Positions 7,322-14,480 of a stretch of 23,431 nucleotides of DNA are shown piece after piece. The position numbers were made by a program, and so were the translations under genes. Each line of letters starts with the position of its first letter. Position 1 is the first letter of the stretch. The stretch comes from SG8-41 sp032123035 (GTDB lineage: Bacteria > Pseudomonadota > Gammaproteobacteria > Burkholderiales > SG8-41): the NCBI GenBank assembly GCA_032123035.1, contig JAQBFV010000348.1, positions 1-23,431 on the forward strand, given 5' to 3'. A model generated the notes under the pieces. It did not search any database. It was given only the letters and a program-made list of their open reading frames with translations, and had not been told where the DNA came from.

Positions 7322-8747
7322 TTGCGTCGGCGGTCTGCTCGACCGTCGCTCGAGGCTTCGCTTTTTCCTTCGCCTCGTCAATCGTTCCGATCATGTAGAG
7401 CGCGCTCTCCGGCATGTCTTTGAATTCATCGCGCAGGATTCGCTCGCAGCCGTCCAGCGCGTCCTTGAGGCCGACGAGTTTTCCTTTGAGGCCGGTGAAC
7501 TGCTCGGTCGTGAAGAAAGGCTGAGTGAGAAAACGCTCCAACCGGCGGGCACGAGCGACCACGTTGCGGTCCTGCGGAGAAAGCTGCTCCAGGCCGAGCA
7601 TGGCGATGATGTCCTTGAGTTCCGCGTACTGCGCGAGCGTGCGCCGAATTTCCTGCGCCAGGCCGTAATGCCGTGCGCCGACAATGCCTGGGGTGGCCAT
7701 CTTGGAACTGGATTGCAGCGGGTCGATGGCCGGATAAAGGCCTTCGCTCGCCCGCTTGCGCGAGAGCACGATGGAGGCGGAGAGATGCGAGAACGTATGT
7801 ACTGCCGCGGGATCGGTGAAATCGTCCGCCGGTACATAGACGGCCTGAATCGAGGTAATGGCGCCGGTATCGGTGTTGGCGATCCGCTCCTCCAACGCCG
7901 ACAATTCGGTGCCCATCGTGGGTTGATAGCCCAGACGCGACGGCATCTGCCCCATTAATCCGGACACTTCCGCGCCGGCTTGAATAAAGCGAAAAATGTT
8001 GTCGATGAGCAGTAACACATCGCGGTGCGCGTCGTCCCGAAAATACTCGGCCATCGTCAGCGCCGCATGGCCGACGCGGAACCGCGCGCCGGGGGGTTCG
8101 TTCATCTGGCCGAACACCATCACCATGTTCGGCAGCACGCCCGCCGCATTCATGTCGCGGTAGAGTTCCTCCCCTTCACGGCAGCGCTCGCCGATGCCGC
8201 AGAATATGCTCACGCCTTCGTGCTGTCCGACCATGTTGTGGATCATCTCGGTGAGCAATACCGTCTTGCCGACGCCCGCGCCGCCGAAAAGTCCCGCCTT
8301 GCCGCCGCGCTCCAGCGGCATGAGCAGGTCGATGACCTTGATGCCCGTCTCGAAGACCTCGGACTTGGTGGAACGCCGCGCCAGGGATGGCGGCGCCCGA
8401 TGCACGGAACGCCACTGGACATCGGTCGGCGCCGCTTCGCGGTCGATGGCATTGCCAAACACGTCGAACATGCGCGAAAGAATTCCCTTGCCCACCGGCG
8501 CTTTCAGCGGCCCACCCGTGTCGACCACCGCCATGCCGCGGGCAAGGCCTTGCGTCGGCGTCAGCGCAATCCCGCGCACGTGATGCGCATCACGCTGCGC
8601 CTGCACTTCGATGACGATCTGTTTTTCCGCTCCCGTGTGCAGCACCGAGTAGATCGGAGGCAAGTGCTCATCGAACCGCATATCGACGACGCTGCCGCGC
8701 ACCGAGACGACTACACCGAGATTCGGAGAAGTGGATTTATCTTTCAT
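7311..8747 (-). CDS. atpD: N-type ATPase subunit beta (catalytic)
   Basis: 478 aa. Walker A is GGAGVGKT at 155-162. The catalytic glutamate lies in GIGERCREGEEL (E187). The loop IQAGAEVSGLMGQMPSRLGYQP follows the N-ATPase wording more than the usual [22 protein letters not shown]. Beta hydrolyses or makes ATP at the alpha/beta interfaces. Putting atpD and atpC first in the operon, and lacking atpH, is diagnostic for N-ATPase gene clusters. Its ATG lies inside the last codons of the upstream histidine phosphatase gene (11-base overlap), which ties the ATPase to the sugar-phosphate genes in one transcript. Confidence 0.95.
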   Translation of the reverse strand: MKDKSTSPNLGVVVSVRGSVVDMRFDEHLPPIYSVLHTGAEKQIVIEVQAQRDAHHVRGIALTPTQGLARGMAVVDTGGPLKAPVGKGILSRMFDVFGNAIDREAAPTDVQWRSVHRAPPSLARRSTKSEVFETGIKVIDLLMPLERGGKAGLFGGAGVGKTVLLTEMIHNMVGQHEGVSIFCGIGERCREGEELYRDMNAAGVLPNMVMVFGQMNEPPGARFRVGHAALTMAEYFRDDAHRDVLLLIDNIFRFIQAGAEVSGLMGQMPSRLGYQPTMGTELSALEERIANTDTGAITSIQAVYVPADDFTDPAAVHTFSHLSASIVLSRKRASEGLYPAIDPLQSSSKMATPGIVGARHYGLAQEIRRTLAQYAELKDIIAMLGLEQLSPQDRNVVARARRLERFLTQPFFTTEQFTGLKGKLVGLKDALDGCERILRDEFKDMPESALYMIGTIDEAKEKAKPRATVEQTADAIES

Positions 8748-9465
8748 TTTTCTTCAGCGGACCGGGAACTGCACCCATCAAAACCTCGCCCCCTTCATTC
8801 TCCCATCGTTCAAGCGCTCGCCGTTTCATCGATCTTGTGTTGCGCGCACGTTGGTTCGGAGCGGAGTCCAATGCTTCCTGTGACGCGGCGTTCCACAGTG
8901 CAATGGCGGGCTGGTCGGCGCGGCCATGCTCATAACAAAGGACGCTGAGTGACGCGGTGTCGAGCAGGAGATGCTGCGCCTGCTCAACGGACAGCCCAAT
9001 CCACCGGGCGGCGAGGACGCGGCCAAAGTGACCATGGGAGAAGAGTGCGACATTGCCATGCAGCACGCGGAGGCGGGCAATGAAGCGGTCAGCGCGGGCA
9101 GAAATCTGGCCGGGCGTTTCTCCGTGCGGAGCGCCGTCGCGAAAGAGATTCCAGCCCGGTCGCGACGCGAGAATGTCTGCGGGGGTACGTCCTTCGTAAT
9201 CGCCATTCCCCCACTCCGCGAGGTCCGGTTCGATTTCGGCCACGGGAGTCAACTCTGCCAGCGCACACGTTTGTTGAGCGCGTCGCAGCGGGCTGGTCAG
9301 CACATGCGCGAACGGGATGGCCCGGAGGCGCAGGCCGAGTACCCGCGCCGCGTCCTCGCCGTGCGCGGTTAGTGGAATGTCCGTGCGACCGGTGTATTGG
9401 CCGGAGAGCGACCACTTGGTTTCGCCGTGGCGCACGAGGTAGACCCTTGGCAGCAGCGGGTTCAT
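8737..9465 (-). CDS. Histidine phosphatase / phosphoglycerate-mutase-like protein
   Basis: 242 aa. Branch-1 histidine phosphatase motifs: LVRHGET (phospho-accepting H13, R12), SGQYTGRTDIPLT, TSPLRRAQQT (R at ~61), EWGNGDYEG (E84), and the second histidine in LFSHGHFGRVLAARW (H144). The fold normally ends near LLLDTASLSV at 167-176; here another ~65 residues follow, ending in a basic tail. The ATG overlaps the phosphoketolase stop (ATGA) and the stop overlaps atpD. Members of the family act on phosphoglycerates, sugar phosphates and many other phosphoesters, so the substrate is open; the setting suggests a sugar-phosphate role. I start at MNPLL; a longer upstream extension is phosphoketolase read out of frame. 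Confidence 0.88.
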   Translation of the reverse strand: MNPLLPRVYLVRHGETKWSLSGQYTGRTDIPLTAHGEDAARVLGLRLRAIPFAHVLTSPLRRAQQTCALAELTPVAEIEPDLAEWGNGDYEGRTPADILASRPGWNLFRDGAPHGETPGQISARADRFIARLRVLHGNVALFSHGHFGRVLAARWIGLSVEQAQHLLLDTASLSVLCYEHGRADQPAIALWNAASQEALDSAPNQRARNTRSMKRRALERWENEGGEVLMGAVPGPLKKNER

Positions 9466-11879
9466 CTCGTTTCGCTGTCCGCGGCGCGTCGTGCGCCCCA
9501 GCGCCAGTCGCGGATTTCCGGCAGGTCCTGGCCGAACTTTTCGATGTACCGCTTGTGCTCGACCAGCTTGTCCTTGAGCTGCTGCTTCAGGGTGATGCCC
9601 TGGTCGCCGGTCTGCGGCAGGCGGTCGATGGTGTCCATCACGAGATGGAAGCGGTCCAGATCGTTCAGCACCGTCATGTCGAAGGGCGTGGTGATGGTGC
9701 CCTCTTCCTTGTAGCCGCGAACGTGGATGTTGTCGTGGTTGGTGCGGCGGTAGGTCAGCCGGTGGATCAGCCACGGGTAGCCATGGAAGGCGAAGATGAC
9801 CGGCTTGTCCTTGGTGAAGAGCGCGTCGAAATCCGCGTCGCTCAAGCCGTGCGGATGCTCGCGCGGCGGCTGCAGCTTCATGAGATTGACGACGTTGACT
9901 ACCCGGATCTTCAGTTCGGGCAGATGCTCGCGCAGGATGGAAACCGCGGCGAGCGTTTCCAGCGTCGGCACGTCGCCACAGCAGGCCATGACCACGTCGG
10001 GCGCAACACCCTGGTCGTTGCTGGCCCACTGCCAAATGCCGATGCCCGCGGTGCAGTGCATGACGGCGGCGTCCATCGTCAACCACTGCGGCGCCGGATG
10101 TTTGCCCGCCACCACGACGTTGACGTAATGGCGGCTGCGCAGGCAATGGTCCATCACCGAGAGCAGGCAGTTGGCGTCCGGCGGAAAGTAAACCCGCACG
10201 ACCTCGGCCTTCTTGTTGACGACGTGGTCGATGAAACCGGGATCCTGGTGCGTGAAGCCATTGTGATCCTGGCGCCAGACATGCGAGGCCAGCAGGTAGT
10301 TGAGCGAGGCGATCTTGCGCCGCCACGGCAGGTGCGAGGTGACCTTCAGCCACTTGGCGTGCTGGTTGAACATCGAGTCGATAATGTGGATGAACGCCTC
10401 GTAGCAGTTGAACAGCCCATGGCGTCCGGTGAGCAGGTAGCCCTCGAGCCAGCCCTGGCACTGATGCTCGCTGAGCATCGAGTCCACTACGCGCCCGGTG
10501 GGCGCGAGGAACTCGTCGTTCGGCTGGGTCGCGGCGTCCCACTGGCGGTGGGTCGCTTCAAACAGGGCCCCCAGGCCGTTGGACAGCGTCTCGTCAGGGC
10601 CAAACACGCGGAAATTGCGCTGCTCGTCGTTCAGTTTCGCCACATCGCGCAGGAACGGCCCGAGCACTCGTGTGTCGCCGATGCCGCGGATGCCTGGCGA
10701 AGCCACGTCGACCGCGTAGTCGCGGAAATCCGGCACCGCCAAGTCGCGCAGCAGCAGGCCGCCATTGGCGTGGGGATTCGCGCCCATGCGCCGTTCGCCC
10801 TTGGGGGCCAGTTCGGCCAGTTCCGGTTTCAGGCGGCCCTGACGATCGAAGAGTTCCTCCGGCCGGTAGCTCCTGAGCCACTCATCCAACAGCTTGAGGT
10901 GTTCGGGATGCTCGGCCGGATGGAGCGGTACCTGGTGCGCACGGAAGTTGCCTTCAACCTGCTTGCCGTCGACGATCTTCGGCCCCGTCCAGCCCTTGGG
11001 CGAACTGAAGACGATCATCGGCCAGCGCGGACGCGCGCGGTTGCCGCCAACGCGGGCGTCGTGCTGCATTTTTTTGATCTGCTCGACCGCGGCGTCGAGC
11101 GCCGCGGCCATGGCCTGGTGCATCAGCGAGGGCTCGTGCCCCTCGACGAAGATCGGTGTCCAGCCGTAGCCGCGCAGCAACTGCTCCAATTCCTCGCGGC
11201 TGATACGCGCGAGGAGGGTCGGGTTGGCAATCTTGTAGCCGTTCAGATGCAGGATCGGCAGCACCGCGCCGTCGGTGGCCGGATCGAGGAACTTGTTCGA
11301 ATGCCAAGCCGTGGCGAGCGGACCGGTCTCCGCCTCGCCGTCGCCGACGACGCAGGCGACGACCAGATCGGGATTGTCGAACACCGCGCCGAACGCATGG
11401 CTGAGCGAATAACCCAGCTCGCCGCCCTCGTGGATCGACCCGGGCGTCTCGGGCGAAGCATGGCTGGGGATTCCGCCGGGAAACGAGAACTGGAGAAAGA
11501 GCTTCTGCAGCCCGGCTTCATCCTCGCTGACGTCGGGATAGATCTCGCTGTACGTGCCCTCGAGATAGGTGTTGCCAACGACGGCCGGGCCGCCGTGTCC
11601 GGGGCCGGAGACGTAGATCATGTCGAGGTCGTATTTCTTGATGACCCGGTTCAGGTGCACGTAGATGAAGTTCTGCCCGGGCGTCGTGCCCCAGTGGCCG
11701 AGCAACATGTGCTTCACATCAGCGAGCGCGAGTGGGCGCTTGAGCAGCGGATTGTCGTAAAGATAGATCTGCCCGACCGATAGATAATTGGCGGCGCGCC
11801 AGTAGGCGTCGATCTTGTGCAGAAGATCAGGCGACAACGGTTTGTCCGCGAGCTTAGGTTTTCTCGTCTTCATGGCCAT
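9462..11879 (-). CDS. xfp: Phosphoketolase (xylulose 5-phosphate / fructose 6-phosphate)
   Basis: About 805 aa, normal for the family. Thiamine diphosphate enzyme landmarks (numbered from this start): GHWGTTPG at 61-68, GPGHGG at 92-97, GDGEAETGP at 179-187, and SSPKGWTGPK; the C-terminal phosphoketolase domain has GYKEEGTITTPFDM. It converts xylulose 5-phosphate (and often fructose 6-phosphate) plus phosphate into acetyl phosphate plus glyceraldehyde 3-phosphate (or erythrose 4-phosphate). Three closely spaced ATGs (11885, 11879, 11873) exist; I favour 11879, which has AAGGA about 8 bases upstream. Acetate kinase, the natural consumer of acetyl phosphate, lies just upstream, and the histidine phosphatase gene overlaps its stop. 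Confidence 0.95.
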   Translation of the reverse strand: MAMKTRKPKLADKPLSPDLLHKIDAYWRAANYLSVGQIYLYDNPLLKRPLALADVKHMLLGHWGTTPGQNFIYVHLNRVIKKYDLDMIYVSGPGHGGPAVVGNTYLEGTYSEIYPDVSEDEAGLQKLFLQFSFPGGIPSHASPETPGSIHEGGELGYSLSHAFGAVFDNPDLVVACVVGDGEAETGPLATAWHSNKFLDPATDGAVLPILHLNGYKIANPTLLARISREELEQLLRGYGWTPIFVEGHEPSLMHQAMAAALDAAVEQIKKMQHDARVGGNRARPRWPMIVFSSPKGWTGPKIVDGKQVEGNFRAHQVPLHPAEHPEHLKLLDEWLRSYRPEELFDRQGRLKPELAELAPKGERRMGANPHANGGLLLRDLAVPDFRDYAVDVASPGIRGIGDTRVLGPFLRDVAKLNDEQRNFRVFGPDETLSNGLGALFEATHRQWDAATQPNDEFLAPTGRVVDSMLSEHQCQGWLEGYLLTGRHGLFNCYEAFIHIIDSMFNQHAKWLKVTSHLPWRRKIASLNYLLASHVWRQDHNGFTHQDPGFIDHVVNKKAEVVRVYFPPDANCLLSVMDHCLRSRHYVNVVVAGKHPAPQWLTMDAAVMHCTAGIGIWQWASNDQGVAPDVVMACCGDVPTLETLAAVSILREHLPELKIRVVNVVNLMKLQPPREHPHGLSDADFDALFTKDKPVIFAFHGYPWLIHRLTYRRTNHDNIHVRGYKEEGTITTPFDMTVLNDLDRFHLVMDTIDRLPQTGDQGITLKQQLKDKLVEHKRYIEKFGQDLPEIRDWRWGARRAADSETR

Positions 11880-11885
11880 GGTCAT

Positions 11886-12109
11886 TTTCCTTTTCAATCG
11901 AGAGGCCAAAGACCCGGCAGACCGATTTCGCGAGCGTCACTTCCTCATGCGTATGCATGACGCGAACAGTGGCCCGGCGGGCCTGTGCGGAAATCACGCC
12001 CGCTCCAGTTCCTTCAGGGGGACCGCAACGCCGGCGCAGCGCGGTATGACTCGCACCGTACTGGACGACGATCACTCGATCCCTGGCGTTGTCCGCGGGG
12101 GCTCCGTCA
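11886..12109 (-). pseudogene. Decayed gap with a probable C-terminal remnant of a second acetate kinase
   Basis: Between the ackA-pduL stop and phosphoketolase there are ~220 bases without an intact gene. One frame, readable from a TTG at 12117 through to 11854, contains at about 12000-11895 the peptide GVISAQARRATVRVM, then THEEVTLAKSVCRVFGL. This matches the pattern of acetate kinase C-termini (IS-x-x-x-S-R-V-x-V-x-V-I-x-T-x-E-E-x-x-I-A-R-x-x-x-R-L-L). The neighbouring frame reads CAGVAVPLKELERA just before it and then stops, which would fit the preceding AckA segment after a frameshift. Separately, an ATG touching the ackA-pduL stop opens a 12-codon ORF (MTEPPRTTPGIE) with a strong AAAGGAG upstream, perhaps the front of a lost gene. 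Low to moderate confidence; a profile search of all three frames would decide. Confidence 0.4.
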
Positions 12110-13951
12110 TCAAGCAACGTGCTCCTTTCGAGAATCGTCGAGGCAACAGGATTCCTCCATGTCCGCCGGCGTGTGGCAACGGGTGACTTGGGCGGTGCAG
12201 CCTTTGACCGGCATCAGCTCTCCCTCGCCACCAGGTTTGAGATGGGCGGCATTGGCCTCGTCGGTATCGATATGCATTTCGGTCACGAACCGCGGATCGG
12301 TGCGGATGACGACGTCGCGGAATGCCAGATCCCTGCCGTCGGAGTGGACGGCGACCTCCACCAGATCGCCGTGATGCAGCCCGCGCGCCTGCGCGTCGTC
12401 CGGATTCATATGGACATGGCGTTTGGCGACGATCAGCCCCGCGGACTGGATCTGGCCCCTCGGACCACGCAGCCCCACAACGGGGGTGCCTTGGGTATCG
12501 CCGGACCGGCGCACTGGCGCGTCGATGCCGAGTTTGTAGGCCTCCGTTTCGGCAATTTCGATCTGGTTGGCCTCGCGACACGGACCGAGCACGCGCAGGC
12601 GCGAAAGCTCGCCGCGGGGGCCGATGACGTCCACTGTTTCCTCCGCCGCCCAGGCGCCGGGTTGGCTGAGCGGGTTGCGCATCTTGAGCTGGTGCCCCTC
12701 GCCGAACAGCTGCTCGACCGCAGCTTGCGTCAGGTGCACATGATGCGCCGACACGGCGACCGGAATCGGGGCCGCAGCAGCCACCGGCGCTATCCTGGGT
12801 GCGAGAACGCGAACGGCCTCCCGCGCGATCATCCACTGCTCGCGGGTTCGCGTGACGATGACCCGCACGCGGGAATTTTCGCGCTGAATCTGCGGCGCTT
12901 CCGAGCCGCCGAGGCGGACGCAGTCATTCCGATCGTCGTCGAAGGCCAGTCCCAGGTACTCGAGCCCGGAGCAGATGCGCCTGCGCATCGAGGCCGAGTT
13001 CTCGCCGATGCCACCGGTGAAAGCGATGACATCGACGCCGCCCATGGCCGCGGCATAGGCGCCGACATACTTGCGCACGCGGTAGGCGTAGACCTGGATG
13101 GCGAGCTGTGCGTTTTTATCGCCGTCCGCCGCCCGTTTCTCGATGTCGCGCATGTCGTTGCCGAGGCAGGAGAGCCCCGCCAGGCCGCTGTCGTGATAAA
13201 GGGCATGCTCGATCTCGGCGATGGAAAGACCGAGCGCATGGTCAAGGTAGGCAAAAATGCCGGGATCGACATCGCCGGAGCGCGTGCCCATCACGAGCCC
13301 TTCGAGCGGGGTCATGCCCATCGAGGTATCGACCGACGCGCCGCGCTCGATGGCGCAGACACTGGCGCCGTTGCCAAGATGACAGCTGATGAGGCGAAGC
13401 TCCGCGGCGGGTGCTTTTAGCTCTTCTGCGACCCGGAGCATGACGTACTTGTGCGAGGTGCCGTGAAAGCCGTAGCGCCGAAGCCCAGCCTCGCGCCAGG
13501 CCTGCGGTACGGCATAGGTCGCAGCACGCGGCGGGATCGTCTGATGGAAGGCGGTATCGAACACTGCCACCTGCGGCACACCCGGCCAGGCGTTGCCCGC
13601 GACCTTGATCCCTGCCAGCGCGGGAGGATTGTGCATCGGCGCCAGCGGCACGCACTCCTCGATGCCATTGATGACCTCGGAATCGATAAGGCACGCATCC
13701 TGGAACTTTGCTCCTCCATGCGCCACGCGGTGACCAATCGCATCGAGCGCCGCGATGCCTTGCGTTTTCAGGGCTTCCGGTATCGTGTGGATCGCATCTT
13801 CGACCGAAGCCGCGCGTTCGACCTCGGACTTGTACAGTTGCGCGTTGGTAGACGTATCGAATACCGCGAACTTGACCGACGAGCTGCCGGCATTGATGGT
13901 GAGCACGCGGAAAGCGGATCGGGTGTCGCCTGTCGGCGGATTTTTCGTCAT
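12110..13951 (-). CDS. Acetate kinase - PduL-type phosphotransacylase fusion
   Basis: 613 aa in one uninterrupted frame. Residues 1-385 are acetate kinase: TINAGSSSVK (19-28), HRVAHGG, FHGTSHKYV (162-170), CHLGNGAS, SGDVDPGIF (225-233) and the phosphate-binding GGIGENS (313-319). An Ala/Pro-rich linker (~386-395) leads to a PduL domain (396-585): VSAHHVHL (400-407), GPRGELSRLRVLGPCRE, AKRHVHM (509-515) and H560 in EMHID. These His clusters are the zinc-binding sites of PduL. AckA makes ATP and acetate from acetyl phosphate; PduL exchanges acetyl phosphate with acetyl-CoA. One polypeptide would thus place acetyl phosphate from the downstream phosphoketolase at a branch between ATP and acetyl-CoA. 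A Cys-containing tail (586-613) is unassigned. The ATG overlaps the FtsH-stub stop (ATGA). Confidence 0.93.
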   Translation of the reverse strand: MTKNPPTGDTRSAFRVLTINAGSSSVKFAVFDTSTNAQLYKSEVERAASVEDAIHTIPEALKTQGIAALDAIGHRVAHGGAKFQDACLIDSEVINGIEECVPLAPMHNPPALAGIKVAGNAWPGVPQVAVFDTAFHQTIPPRAATYAVPQAWREAGLRRYGFHGTSHKYVMLRVAEELKAPAAELRLISCHLGNGASVCAIERGASVDTSMGMTPLEGLVMGTRSGDVDPGIFAYLDHALGLSIAEIEHALYHDSGLAGLSCLGNDMRDIEKRAADGDKNAQLAIQVYAYRVRKYVGAYAAAMGGVDVIAFTGGIGENSASMRRRICSGLEYLGLAFDDDRNDCVRLGGSEAPQIQRENSRVRVIVTRTREQWMIAREAVRVLAPRIAPVAAAAPIPVAVSAHHVHLTQAAVEQLFGEGHQLKMRNPLSQPGAWAAEETVDVIGPRGELSRLRVLGPCREANQIEIAETEAYKLGIDAPVRRSGDTQGTPVVGLRGPRGQIQSAGLIVAKRHVHMNPDDAQARGLHHGDLVEVAVHSDGRDLAFRDVVIRTDPRFVTEMHIDTDEANAAHLKPGGEGELMPVKGCTAQVTRCHTPADMEESCCLDDSRKEHVA

Positions 13952-14163
13952 GTCTGATTCACGGCTCTAGCGAGCCGGCCAGTGATAGCCTGGTCGGTAA
14001 TCACGATGTCGCTCACCTTGCCCGCGCGCAACAATTCCTTGAACTCGCTGTACGCGAGCGTTTCGGTATGGCGCCGCGCGGAGTACAGGTCCTGGAGAAA
14101 CACGATCGCGAGGAACGCGAGCGCGAAGTACCACAGCGAGAACTGCTGGTTTCTGAAGTCCAT
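13948..14163 (-). CDS. FtsH N-terminal-domain stub (no AAA+ or protease domain)
   Basis: 71 aa from the ATG at 14163, supported by AGGAAA about 6 bases upstream. Residues 9-25 (SLWYFALAFLAIVFLQD) form one membrane helix, followed by LAYSEFKELLRAGKVSDIVI, the opening of the FtsH periplasmic domain (family pattern: I-x-Y-S-E-F-x-x-x-L-x-x-G-K-V-x-x-V-x-I). Full FtsH is ~600 aa with a AAA+ ATPase and a zinc protease; none of that follows. The frame ends a few residues after ITGRL and its TGA overlaps the ackA-pduL ATG. It may be a remnant of a once complete ftsH, or a retained small membrane protein. The intact start, RBS and coupled stop argue that it is still translated. Confidence 0.7.
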   Translation of the reverse strand: MDFRNQQFSLWYFALAFLAIVFLQDLYSARRHTETLAYSEFKELLRAGKVSDIVITDQAITGRLARAVNQT

Positions 14164-14195
14164 GGTGTTTCCTGAGTCCGAAGATCCGATGCCGA

Positions 14196-14396
14196 TCAGC
14201 GCGCCGCACGCGCGCCCGCGACCAGGCAGCCTGCGCGCTCGATGCAACGCGTGCAAGCGTCCTCGCGCATGCCTTCTTCGATCACGAGCCGGGCCCAGGT
14301 GGCGCGTGCATCGCCGCACGCCCCAAGCCCCCGTGCGTTTCCTGCCGCCGCGGCAAGCCGCGCTGCCGAAAGCGCGTTCGCAAATCCTCTGCCCAT
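14196..14396 (-). CDS. Hypothetical 66-aa protein with a C-x2-C-x5-C motif
   Basis: I recognise no family. The ATG at 14396 (MGRGF) is chosen because AAGGAG lies 8 bases upstream; a GTG 10 codons earlier lacks this. The protein is Ala-rich and helical in its first ~45 residues (ANALSAARLAAAAGNARG), then has GMREDACTRCIERAGCLVAG near the C-terminus. The three cysteines could bind a metal or form a disulphide. It is the first gene after the MerR-type promoter at 14430-14460 and lies 32 bases before the FtsH stub, so it heads the energy operon. Position and RBS make it likely to be real; function unknown. Confidence 0.62.
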   Translation of the reverse strand: MGRGFANALSAARLAAAAGNARGLGACGDARATWARLVIEEGMREDACTRCIERAGCLVAGARAAR

Positions 14397-14429
14397 GGGT
14401 TCCGCTCCTTCGCTAAGGCCACGCACCCA

Positions 14430-14460
14430 TGTTGCGACCTTCGAGTTACTCGAAGGTCAA
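14430..14460 (-). promoter_or_regulatory. MerR-family-type promoter/operator for the energy operon
   Basis: A perfect inverted repeat, GACCTTCGAG at 14436-14445 and its exact complement at 14449-14458, 3 bases apart. Read on the minus strand it overlaps TTGACC (14460-14455), a good -35. A 19-base spacer brings the -10 to 14435-14430 (GCAACA, poor). An inverted repeat filling an over-long 19-base spacer behind TTGACC is the layout of MerR-family activated promoters; ACCTTC...GAAGGT half sites are close to CueR/HmrR copper sites. Transcription would start near 14423, ~27 bases before the first ATG. No T-run follows on either strand, so a terminator is unlikely. The regulator gene is not in the window. 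Confidence 0.6.
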
Positions 14461-14480
14461 GCGATTTGCCGTGCCTCACA

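Noticed and set aside
9466..10542. N-terminal extension of the histidine phosphatase ORF (601 codons in total)
   Set aside because: The extra part is phosphoketolase read in another frame. The ATG at 9465 overlaps the xfp stop and begins the family's own N-terminus.
9372..11783. 803-codon open frame on the plus strand
   Set aside because: Antisense of phosphoketolase; its length is a codon-usage effect of the high-GC gene.
12089..13420. 443-codon open frame on the plus strand
   Set aside because: Antisense of the AckA-PduL fusion; no start signal or family motif.
14436..14458. Inverted repeat as a rho-independent terminator
   Set aside because: No T-run follows on either strand, and the overlap with TTGACC and the 19-base spacer fits a MerR-type promoter better.
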